Shown here piece by piece: positions 54,936-64,000 of a stretch of 64,000 bases of DNA. Origin of the DNA: Pleurodeles waltl (taxonomy: Eukaryota; Chordata; Amphibia; Caudata; Salamandridae); contig NC_090439.1 of assembly GCF_031143425.1 (NCBI RefSeq), positions 645,669,465 through 645,733,464 on the forward strand, in the 5' to 3' direction. The position numbers and the translations under genes were made by a program. Numbering within the stretch: position 1 is the stretch's first letter; the number at the start of each line of letters is the position of its first letter. The notes beneath the pieces were generated by a model. The model was not told the DNA's origin and did not search any database. It saw nothing but the letters and a program-made list of their open reading frames with translations.

Positions 54936-55345
54936 CTTATGATACACTCAGTTGAAACTACCTAAACACACTACAGGAACGGTTCCTCATAACGCACCAG
55001 TCCTCACAAGGATAATGTTTGTCTGGGCCCAACAGTGCGGATGCTATGAGGACCGATCCGATCCACACATACAGCTATTTTTTCCATCCCATAAATGAGG
55101 CACAACTGTGGTTGCCATTGGCAATAATTAGCCAAGAGACTTGCGTCTTTCAAATAGACTTTAGGAATACAAACGTATTTTGATTTTGTCGAAAAACATC
55201 AATGGCTGATTTGTGTAGGTCTTGTCTTCTATACCTTTAAAGCTTGCATTTACAACATGTTCTGTTCAGCAGACCAGTAATAGAAAAACATTGCAGAAAG
55301 GACATTCCATATTACGTTAATAAGACATACTTTCTTTTGTTGTAG

Positions 55346-55394
55346 ACTCAAGGTTCAAACCTTTTACCGGGTCAGAGGTTCCAAAAAGATGAAG
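55346..55394 (+). CDS. lyn: LYN tyrosine kinase, coding exon 3
   Basis: A 49-base exon between TTGTTGTAG and the donor GTATGG. It continues the frame of exon 2 in phase 0 and ends after one base of a codon. It encodes TQGSNLLPGQRFQKDE, of which LLPGQRFQ is the LYN segment between the unique region and the SH3 domain. Length, position and phase fit the third coding block of LYN. An 89-bp intron separates it from exon 4. Confidence 0.9.
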
Positions 55395-55590
<196 letters not shown>

Positions 55591-56383
55591 TAAGTATTGT
55601 GCCGGCAGATAAATGTCATCTTGCATTTGTTGTTGTTAATTTGTTTCCTTCATTGCATTGTAGGTGCATTTGGTTATTTACTTTATAAGAAAACTAGGTT
55701 GAATTTTTGCAAGATGCCATGAAGAAAATGGTCTTTGTTAAAAAAAAAAAACAAAAAAAAAAAAAAACAATTACATCCTATAGTCTTCCCTTTCACAATA
55801 CCTGTACCCCAGCGAGATTGTCAAATAATTCACTTAACTTTTCTTTCCCTGAATGCAAATTTAGAGGAGTTTGTAAACACCTATCCCCATGTTAAAAATA
55901 AATAAATAAATAACCAGCAGTTTGTCAGAAGGCATAGCTTTACATTCGACCCCCGTCTTTGACTTGAAGCAAATGTGACATGATAAAAACAGAATTTAAA
56001 TACAACATGTTTATTTATTGCTTTGACTTTTGCGATCCACTAAATATCCGCTCATGGTCAACCAGTGGGTCACGACCCACAGTTTGGAAATCATGCATGG
56101 CTTTGTTATCATATAATTGTAGGTGAATATGTAGACAATGCAAAGATCCTGAACTTAGAATTACACTAGTTGCTAGCAAAGCCGGGCTGCTTGACAACCC
56201 TCGAGTCCTGTCTGTTCCATGTATCTGTTTGCTGTTACAACACACACTATGCGTGACCATCAGTTTTAGCTTTACTACCTAAGTAGCATTACCCTTCTAT
56301 GTCTTGTTTTTGCCTTTTTCAGTTATTCTATTGTTTTTGTTGCCTGCATCTCTGCTGTAGAGTTTTCAGTGTATATTGTACAT

Positions 56384-56830
56384 TTACTTTAAATACACAT
56401 CGTCAGATGTTAGTTCAATGACAGGATAGGCAGACGGATCCATGGAGCAGTAGTGCGTAGTAGTCTCTTGTGCAGGTCCACCTGCAGGAGTAGCACTCTC
56501 CAATGTGCCAAAAAGAGCCAGATCATTCACCAAAGGCAACTCATAAGTGGCCTCATGAGTCAGCCTTAGTCTCAAGGGGCACGACCGTGAATGAGCCCTC
56601 ATCAGGGACATCAGCAGTGCTTGGTTCACAGGAGGCACTGGCGTAACAGCAAGACACACTGTAGGCAAGTGTTTGAAGAGGCACCATACACAGCGAAAGA
56701 CTGGTTGCATGCACCATAGGAGTGGTCGGAATGACAATGACAAATCATGCTCCAATTCATCCAGCAACGGAGCATTAAAGGCCTGAACCATGCGTTCACG
56801 GCACAGTTGAGCTAGTGGCAGTGGCTCCAT
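56384..56830 (-). CDS. Uncharacterised 148-codon ORF next to the envelope-like remnant
   Basis: This is an uninterrupted minus-strand frame. I do not recognise the protein. It is Leu-rich in its first half (a cluster of Cys and Trp around residues 35-55) and acidic at its very C-terminus (IELTSDDVYLK). Its ATG lies within the last codons of the envelope-like frame upstream, in another frame, the way small downstream genes overlap env in complex retroviruses. It may be an accessory gene of the same old provirus or a chance frame. No host homologue comes to mind. Confidence 0.4.
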   Translation of the reverse strand: MEPLPLAQLCRERMVQAFNAPLLDELEHDLSLSFRPLLWCMQPVFRCVWCLFKHLPTVCLAVTPVPPVNQALLMSLMRAHSRSCPLRLRLTHEATYELPLVNDLALFGTLESATPAGGPAQETTTHYCSMDPSAYPVIELTSDDVYLK

Positions 56831-56849
56831 TGCTTTGCATAGCTAAGAA

Positions 56850-57693
56850 AGACACAACCACTGCGAAACAGAAGTAGTAGCAGTAGTATTCTGCCTATTA
56901 ATGCTAATATTATAGGAAAGCCACCAAACACACTTGAAAAGAGTGAACGGCTGGCCAATGGAATGACTCAGAAGACAGTCTGGAAGATGGTCACAAATTC
57001 AGACCCAACAGCATTAAAGAAATGGACAATCCACGTAGTGCTCGAAGCATTGAAAATTCTGGATACCAGCTCTCCAAAGTGCTTGGGGAAGTTGGTATTT
57101 AATAGTGATTATATCTCGGCTGATGATCTCACTGTCTGGAGAGCATACGTCTCTCTAGCTGATGTCAACGAGACTTGTTTTTGGAACAGTAGCGCCTTTT
57201 AGTCTGCTCAGCTTGTCATAAATTACATTAGCAGTATCAATGCGAGGCCACATTTCTGATACTTTTATCTCTTTTGTGGGGGCGTGGGAATAAAACTTGT
57301 CCACAACACGTATCAACCTTAGGGACTGAAATTGCATAGGCAATTCCTGGTCCCATACCGCAACAGCTTTGGTCGCACAGCACCACATAACTTCCATTTG
57401 AAAGTACATGAACTGCTGGACAAATCAAAGGGTCAGAGTACCCTTCAGAAAACAGGCCAAGTTTGTGACCCCTGAATTGCAACGGACGTGAAGGGACAGC
57501 TGCATGCAGATCATTGAATGACTAACAGTAGTCCCACATTCGCTTCCGCTGAGAAAGATCTCTGTTTTGCCGTTCAGACATTTGTATTCAAAGGGCAACT
57601 CCCACTCTTCTTTAATATAGCTATCGCCTAGCTGCTCGCACCTGCCAATGGCAAGATGTTTCAGGCATTTCAAAAAATGAAAAGCGGAAATGG
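56850..57693 (-). pseudogene. Retroviral envelope-like remnant, 3' part
   Basis: Read on the minus strand, consecutive frames give a secreted-type, cysteine-rich sequence with N-glycosylation-like NGS, followed near 56875-56960 by a strongly hydrophobic Leu/Ile segment and a short basic tail. This order (Cys-rich ectodomain, membrane anchor, short cytoplasmic tail) is what a retroviral transmembrane envelope subunit looks like. The frame changes at least twice (around 57425-57480 and 57155-57240) and stops occur, so it is dead. The upstream half lies on the other side of the LTR inserted at 57699. Resemblance to foamy-type envelopes is an impression only. Confidence 0.42.
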
Positions 57694-57698
57694 GCAGA

Positions 57699-60640
57699 TG
57701 TAGGAGGTTGGCCTGGCTTATAGTGGGTACCTGATGGTACTTACACCTTGTGCCAGGTCCAGTCCCTTATTAGTAGATTAGTAGTGTTCTAGCAGCTTAG
57801 GTTGATACAGGTAGCTATAGCAGAGCAGCTTAGACTGAACTAGGAGACATGCAAAGCTCCTACTATACCACTTATATCATATAGGTACTATATCATAAGA
57901 AACACAATACTCGGGGTTACTAAAAATAAAGGTACTTTATTTTAGTGACAATGTGCCAAAAATATCTCAGAGGATATACTCCCTTAGGAGGTAAGTAAAC
58001 TACACAAAATATACACACAAACCAAAATCAGGTAAGTAAACAGTTAGAAAAATAGTGCAAACACTGTAGAATACAATAGGATGCAATAGGCCTAGGGGCA
58101 ACACAAACCATATACTATGAAAGTGGAATGCGAACCACGAATGTACCTCTAGGCTAGGGTAGTGTGTAGAGGGTTGCTGGGAATGTAAGAAACCACTAAA
58201 GGTGTCCAAGATACCCCACCCGAGACCCTGGAATGTAGGAGTAAAGTACTACTATTTCCACAGAAACACACTAAACTTGTGATAGAGGATTTTGCAAAGA
58301 CCACAACAGACTGCAACGCACTGAAGACGCATTCCTGGACCTGAGGACCTGCAAAGAAAGGAGACCAAGTCTAAGAGTCGTGGAAGTGTCCGGCGGGGCA
58401 GGAGCCCACTAAACCCAAGATGAAGGTGCAAAATGGCTGCCTCTGGATGGAAGAAGCTGAAGATTCTGCAACAACGAAAGATGCTTGGAACTTCTTCTTA
58501 GCGCAGAAGATGTCCCACAGAGTGCTGGAGGATGCAGTGTTGTTTCTTTGGCGAAAGACCGCAAATAAGCCTTGCTAGCAGCAAGAGTCAGGGTTGAAGA
58601 AAAAGGGTGCTGCTCAGGCCCAGGAAGGACCAGGATGTCGCCACTTGGGAGAGGAGACAGAGGGGGCCCTCAGCAACTTAGAGAGCCCATGCACAAGAAG
58701 GTAGCACCCACAGAAGTACTTGAACAAGGGTTCAAGAAGTCTGAACACATCGGTCGTCTCAACACTGCAAAAGAGGGTCCCACGAAGCCTAAGGTCAACT
58801 CAGGGAGTTGAGCAATGCAGGACAGAGTGCTGGGGACTTGGGCTTGGCTATGCATGAAAGATTCCATGGAAATGTGCACAGGAGCCCTAGCAGCTGCAGT
58901 TCACGCGGTGCACAGGATTACTGTCTGGAGAGGGGAGACAAGAACTTACCTCCTCCAAATTTGGACAGTTGGACCACTAGACAGTCTGGGTCACTTGGGT
59001 CCACCACCTGTGTTTCAGGGGCCACGCTCGTCAGGATGAGAGGGGTCCCAGAGTACCGGTGACGCTGAAGTTTGATGTCTGCTGAAGCAAGGGGAAGATT
59101 CCGTCGACCCACAGGAGATTTCTTCGTGGCTTCCAGTGCAGGATGAAGGCAGGCAGGCCCAAAGCATGCACCACCAGGAAACAGTTGAGAAAGCCAGCAG
59201 GATTAGGCGCTACAATGTCACTGGTAGTCTTCTTGCTACTTTGTTGCAGTTTTGCAGGCGTCCTGGAGCAGTCAGCGGTCAATCCTTGGCAGAAGTCGAA
59301 GAGAGAGGTGCAGAGGAACTCTGGTGAATTCTTGCAAGTCGTTATCTGAGGAAAAGCCCACAGGAGAGACCCTAAATAGCCCTCAGAGGAGGATTGGCCA
59401 CCTAGTCAGGGAAGCACCTATCACGAGGGGTCTCTGATGTCACCGCTGGCACTGGCCACTCAGAGGCCTCCAGAGTGCCCTCACACCTCTGGATCCAAGA
59501 TGGCAGAGGTCTGGGACACACTGGAGGAGCTCTGGGCACCACCCCTGGGGTGGTGATGGACAGGGGAGTGGTCACTCCCCTTTCCTTTGTCCAGTTTCGC
59601 ACCAGAGCAGGGACTGGGGGTTCCCTGAACCGGTGTAGACTGGCTTATGCAAGGAGGGCACCATCTGTGCCCTTCAAAGCATTTCCAGAGGCTGGGAGAG
59701 GCTACTCCTCCCCAGCCCTTAACACCTATTTCAAAAGGGAGAGGGTGCAACACCCAGTCTCAGAACATTCTTTGTTATGCCTTCCTGGGACTGGGCTGCC
59801 CAGACCCCAGGAAGGCAGAACCCTGTCTGTAGGGGTGGCAGCAGCGGTAGCTGCAGAGAAAACCCCAGAGAGCTGGTCTGGCGGTACCCGGGGTCCATAG
59901 TGGAGCCCCGGGGATGCATGGGATTGGCACCCCAATACCAGATTTGGCATAGGGGGACAATTCCACGATCTTAGACATGTTACATGGGCATATTCGAAGT
60001 TACGATTGTGAAGCTACATATAGGTATTGACCTATATGTAGTGCACGCGTGTAATGGTGTCCCTGCACTCACAAAATCCGGGGAAATGGCCCTGAACTAT
60101 TTGGGGGCACCTTGGCTAGTGCATGTGTGCCCTCACATTTAGTAACTTTGCGCCTAACTGTCAGCAAGTGAAGGCTAGACATATAGGTGACATATAACTT
60201 AAGTGCAGTGAAAATGGCTGTGAAATAACGTGTGCGTTATTTCACTCAGGCTGCAGTGGCAGTCCTGTGTAAGATTTGTCTGAGCTCCCTATGCTTGGCA
60301 AAAGAAATGCTGCAGCCCATAGGGATCTCCTGGAACCCCAATACCCTGGGTACGTAGATACCATATACTAGGGTATTAAAAGGGCGTTCCAGTGTGCCAA
60401 TTAGAATTGGTGAAAATGGTCACTAGCCTATTGTGACAGTTTTAAAGGCAGACAGAGCATAAGCACTGAGGTTCTGGTTAGGTCAGTGACCCAGTTAGTC
60501 ACTACACAGGTACACACATTCAGGTCACAACTATGAGCACTGGGGTCCTGGCTAGCAGGATCCCAGTGAGACAGGCAAAAACAAACTTACATACATGTAA
60601 AATGGGGGTAACATGCCAGGCAAGATGGTACTTTCCTACA
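57699..60640 (+). mobile_element. Complete solo-LTR-like unit, family A, 2942 bp
   Basis: It begins TGTAGGAGGTTGGCCTGGC and ends ACTTTCCTACA, with a 7-bp terminal inverted repeat TGTAGGA/TCCTACA. GCAGA is directly repeated at 57694-57698 and 60641-60645, a 5-bp target duplication. Its first 1.1 kb matches the fragment at 36645-37748. An AATAAA followed by GGTACTTTATTTTAG near 57925 could be a polyadenylation signal. No gag, pol or primer-binding site is seen inside, so it is a solo LTR or an LTR-only derivative. It interrupts an older envelope-like gene. Confidence 0.87.
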
Positions 60641-60645
60641 GCAGA

Positions 60646-61090
60646 TTAATAATGCCATGTAGGAGCCATACTGCTGATGGACTTTCTGCAACTGTGAAAG
60701 GCAACTTCTCTAACTTTTCCATATGAAGCATGGTGAAACTCACTTCCCTCTTAGCCATCGTCTGTTGTTCCTTGGATAAATTAAAAGCATTAAACAAGTC
60801 ACTACCATAAATGTACCTCCATGGAACTCAGCCATTTTTCAAGGTCTGTAACGTCCAACCTAACTGCATGATGGAACGCAGCAGACTTTGCCAAGATATA
60901 AAAGGGACATGTCTGTCTGAATGATATCAATCGTAGACGACACTGTTTGTTAGGGAATAAATCCTGTTGGACAGAGTGTTCATGCAGTTATCGACAACAG
61001 CTAAAGCCTTTTCTAAGTTGTCCTTGTCTGTCTGCCTTAAACGCGCAGCAGCTTCTATCTGGGAAAGCTTCCAGATCTCAACATATATTG
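60646..61090 (-). pseudogene. Retroviral envelope-like remnant, 5' part
   Basis: One minus-strand frame of about 148 codons is broken by only two in-frame TGA codons (60927-60929 and 60828-60830). It has a long helical heptad-like segment rich in Ala/Leu/Asn at its start, suggestive of the heptad repeats of a fusion subunit, and leads directly to the LTR target site. The part on the other side continues at 57693. Sequence further upstream (above 61090) is not recognisable. Annotated as viral-like from layout rather than from a firm family match. Confidence 0.38.
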
Positions 61091-61108
61091 CATAGATGAA
61101 TCTTTTAG

Positions 61109-61265
61109 AGAGGCAGGGAGTGTCTGTAAATGGATTAAAGAGGCCCGAGTTGGCTTTAGGATTACGCTGCCTCAGTATTCAGTGCTTGCACATTTAAATG
61201 CAGCAGCTGCGTTTTTGAGGACAGCTTTGGACACCAGCACATTTTTATTTACAAATTAAGCACTG
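61109..61265. mobile_element. Truncated copy of the hAT MITE
   Basis: It matches the right half of 53184-53523: AAAGAGGCCCGAG, GGATTAC, a GCAGCAGC stretch, and the terminal ATTTACAAATTAAGCACTG. The left end is absent, so the target duplication cannot be checked. The two copies differ at many positions, indicating age. Confidence 0.8.
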
Positions 61266-63000
61266 GCTTTTACTCATCTTCGACCTGTACCACGTCTCTA
61301 CATTCATAGTATGTGGGAATCACACCCTGAGGTTATTGCAGCACCAACTTAAAAAACAATCTTAAAATGTGAGGGTATTTTAATAGTATGCACATTGAGG
61401 AAAAACTATTGTTAGTTTTACAATAACTTCCTATAGCAAATGAATTGATTGCTTTCTAGATGCTTTCTCAGTTCCGATTCAACCCAGATTATTTACTCCA
61501 AAACAACTGACCACTAGATGGCATTATCTCAACATTCCATACAACTTATGAGAAAAGTGGAGCAAGCATTGACACAGCCAAAATGCTGCACCTTTAAAAT
61601 TCAAGGGCTGAGCTGTTGGCTTTGCCATTGTTTGTAAAGTATGGCTTCAAAATGGTGTCTCAAATTGTACATTGAATTAAACTTTTCAATATTTGTAATG
61701 GCATGGTTTATTTTTTAAATACATTTCACTCAGGAAACTCTTTACAGATTTTTTAAAGAAGTCAGAATTATTCAAATGTAAAGCGAAATACTCGCCAAGG
61801 TGTAGTTTACTTTCCACATGATTCAGCCATTTGATCCTTTGTAGCAGCTCAGGGACCTCCATTAGAATTGCCATGTTAAGTACACCAGATGCCTCAGACA
61901 CCAGCAGAGTGAGAGCAGCTGTTGGCTTTTCCCTAAGGGACATCAAAACCTAACTTTTGTGTGCAAAGGTATGCACTTTCATGCAATATCTAGAATGCAG
62001 GAGATAAAACAAAAACAACCCTTAAACTCCTCTCTTTAGTCATGCCCTGGCAAAAAGATATTTGTTGCTATGCTTTTACAGACAAGCTAGGAGGGGTGGG
62101 AAACAATATTGAGAACACTGGGAGCAGGTATTTGGGAGGGAAACAGGACACAAGGGAGAGAGGCAGATAACTCATGCTCTCTTGTGGAGTGCTGAATGAA
62201 AAAGTTGACTGAATGTGAGCAAAAGAATACAAGACGTCCATTAACATCTGCTGATCAGCCATCCCCCAGCAAAAAGATCCCTGTTGTAGTGCTTTTATTG
62301 ACTAGGAAGGGTTAGAATTTGGGTGAGGGGTTAAACAGTGTGGGGGTGAGGATTGTTTTGAAGGGGGCAACATTCAAGGGAGAGAGCAAGGAAACACATG
62401 CACTCTCATGGAGCGCTGAATGAAAAAGAAATAAGCAGTTCCATAGATGTGAGCAATGGAAGGATACAAGTCATTATATCAAAAGGATCACAAAGAGACT
62501 ATGCTATTTAGAAAGACAAACACACGAAGAGGAATGTAAACCATTAAATAAGAAGCAAGCAAATGACATAGACTATAAAGCCACCCAATAATAAGCAATG
62601 GGCAGGCTGAGTGACTGCTTAAAATTCACAATAGATCTGTGGTGGGCAGACACCTTACACTGTCTGGTATGTGAGACCTACAAACCTGGCAAAATAATTC
62701 TTATTTTTCTTACTTTTAGATCAAACAATACTTTTCCTGGAAAGAAGTGTGTTGGATTTGGTTAAATCGAAATATATTATTTGTATTGTGTGTGTGTTTT
62801 TAATTGTTTTCATTGAAGTTTAAGTCAGTACTGGAAGATGCAGCATTCAGTCCATGGCGAGAGAAAGAATACATTAATTCAGTGAGGTATATCAAGTATA
62901 CATTGGCAGATAAGTTGCATTGGATATGTGGTTTTCTCGAGAGAGAGAGAGGGAGAAAGGAAAGCGAAAGGAAGCCACTCAGCAGAAAAAAAGGTCTGGC
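61266..63000. other. Intronic stretch, nothing recognised
   Basis: Two partly similar blocks at about 62040-62265 and 62270-62480 share the phrases CAAAAAGAT, CACTCTC/ATGCTCTC, GGAG.GCTGAATGAAAAAG and GTGAGCAA, suggesting an old local duplication of about 210-230 bp. No coding region is supported. Confidence 0.4.
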
Positions 63001-63039
63001 TAGTGATCAGCTGCTTCTGCCCTGGAATAGCAGCCACTT

Positions 63040-63540
63040 CTTCTTCTGAGGAACATCTCCAAGGGGGACCATAAATCTTTGGGATGCAATCTTACAGGCA
63101 TCGGTTCCCAAAAAGCAGTCAGTTGTTCCTGACAAAAAACTGCATTGCAAAGCCATTCCATCTTCTACAGCAATGGCCACCACCCCAGAGCATTGCAACC
63201 TGACACTTTGCAAGAAATAGTAAAAGCGCAGTCAGCTTGCTCACTTCCTGAGGGACAGTCTTGACATACCCAAGTAGCGCAACTCTTGGGGAATGCTCTA
63301 GGGTGTGCCCTATGATCTTGTCAACAGTATCATAGGCAGTTAACCAAAGGGACCTCATTTTTGGGCAGGTCCATGCTAAGTGAATAGTCGGCGCAGCGCA
63401 TACAGCGTTCATCCTCAGTCAATCAGGCCCATTCTGGAATGCGGTAGCGCCTGTACAAACACTTGAAATGGACTTGGAGCAGCTCGTAGTTAGGAGATAG
63501 CACCTGAGACCGAGGGCAGCAAAACCTCCACTGGTCTTCA
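63040..63540 (-). mobile_element. L1-like LINE ORF2 C-terminus, frameshifted
   Basis: The minus-strand frame at 63412-63119 reads HLAWTCPKMRSLW, then IIGHTLEHSPRVALLGYV and LTALLLFLAKCQVAMLWGGG. This matches the C-terminal region of L1-clade ORF2, where a Cys/His motif (C..C...H....C) precedes a conserved helix. In another frame just upstream lie ERCMRC and a VHFKCLYRRYRIP-type segment, so a frameshift sits near 63400. The endonuclease and reverse transcriptase are absent. Confidence 0.75.
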
Positions 63541-64000
63541 GTGATGGTGATCCCAAGGTAATTGCATGTGTTTACTTCTGAGAAAAGCAAAAAGTGCTTG
63601 CCAGGAAATTAAGGGCAGGAAAAAAGAGACATCTTCCTCATAACAAAACCGCTAGGGCTGATGACTGAAATTAAAATGCATGATACCAGACATATTTAAG
63701 AACAAGAAGGATTTTCCTAAGGTGTGGGTCCATCTCCTCGTAGTTGCAATATGATACTTTGGTTAAACGTCAATTGTAAGATTCACTGATGTGCCAGCAC
63801 ATTTGGGAGCATGCATTTGTTCACAAAGGAAATGGTAAAGCATTTTCACTGATTTATGAAGAGCTCTGCCAAGTTTGCAGGAATGCCCAGTGCACATGCA
63901 GGTGCGGGAAATGTGGAAAATTCCCTTTTGCGCTTCGTGGTTGAAGCCAGCAGGGAATCCAGTATTCAACTACAAATATCTGACTGACATGCGCAAACAG
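63541..64000. other. Right edge of the window, nothing recognised
   Basis: AT-rich sequence with a 68-codon minus-strand frame lacking domain features. It may include more of the L1-like element 5' to the recognised part, but no motif is visible. Confidence 0.35.

Overview
This window looks like vertebrate nuclear DNA from a large-genome animal, most likely a salamander or newt. Three split exons encode an unmistakable Src-family kinase N-terminus that best matches LYN. They sit in very long introns filled with Harbinger, LTR, LINE, hAT and Tc1/mariner copies, the repeat mix expected of a salamander. The species assignment is inference. No bacterial-style operon, CRISPR array or rRNA gene is visible.

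The only host gene I can support is LYN on the + strand. Coding exon 2 is at 8526-8654 (start codon, lipidation motif, unique region). Exon 3 is at 55346-55394 and exon 4 at 55484-55589 (start of the SH3 domain). All splice sites are GT-AG and the phases agree. Intron 2 is about 46.7 kb and intron 3 only 89 bp. An in-frame internal donor in exon 2 (8592) would remove exactly 21 codons, matching the known LYN A/B alternative splice. The rest of the gene lies beyond the right edge. No 5' non-coding exon was recognised.

Layout from left to right. A complete 1.56-kb Tc1/mariner element (367-1929) has an uninterrupted transposase whose second catalytic Asp is Gly. Next come intron 1 sequence and LYN exon 2. 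Intron 2 holds a tRNA-SINE-like fragment (10.64 kb), a decayed multi-gene PIF/Harbinger element (12.15-18.96 kb), an LTR copy with a nested GC-rich insert (19.4-21.0 kb) and a 629-bp chain of hairpins with Harbinger-like ends (22706-23334). It continues with two complete LTR units with 5-bp target duplications (23480-25611, 32589-34887), a TTAA-bounded element with tandem repeats and more hairpins (27.4-31.3 kb), a nested LTR/LINE/LTR block (36.6-39.6 kb), two L2/Rex-like LINE fragments (41.3-42.4 kb minus, 46.8-48.2 kb plus) and an intact hAT MITE (53184-53523).

Right of exon 4, intron 4 carries a decayed minus-strand retroviral envelope-like gene. It is split by a 2.9-kb LTR insertion with a GCAGA duplication (57699-60640) and is followed by a 148-codon ORF overlapping the end of the envelope-like frame. 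An L1-like ORF2 tail lies near 63.0-63.5 kb. Stretches not listed are intronic or intergenic DNA in which I see no supported feature.
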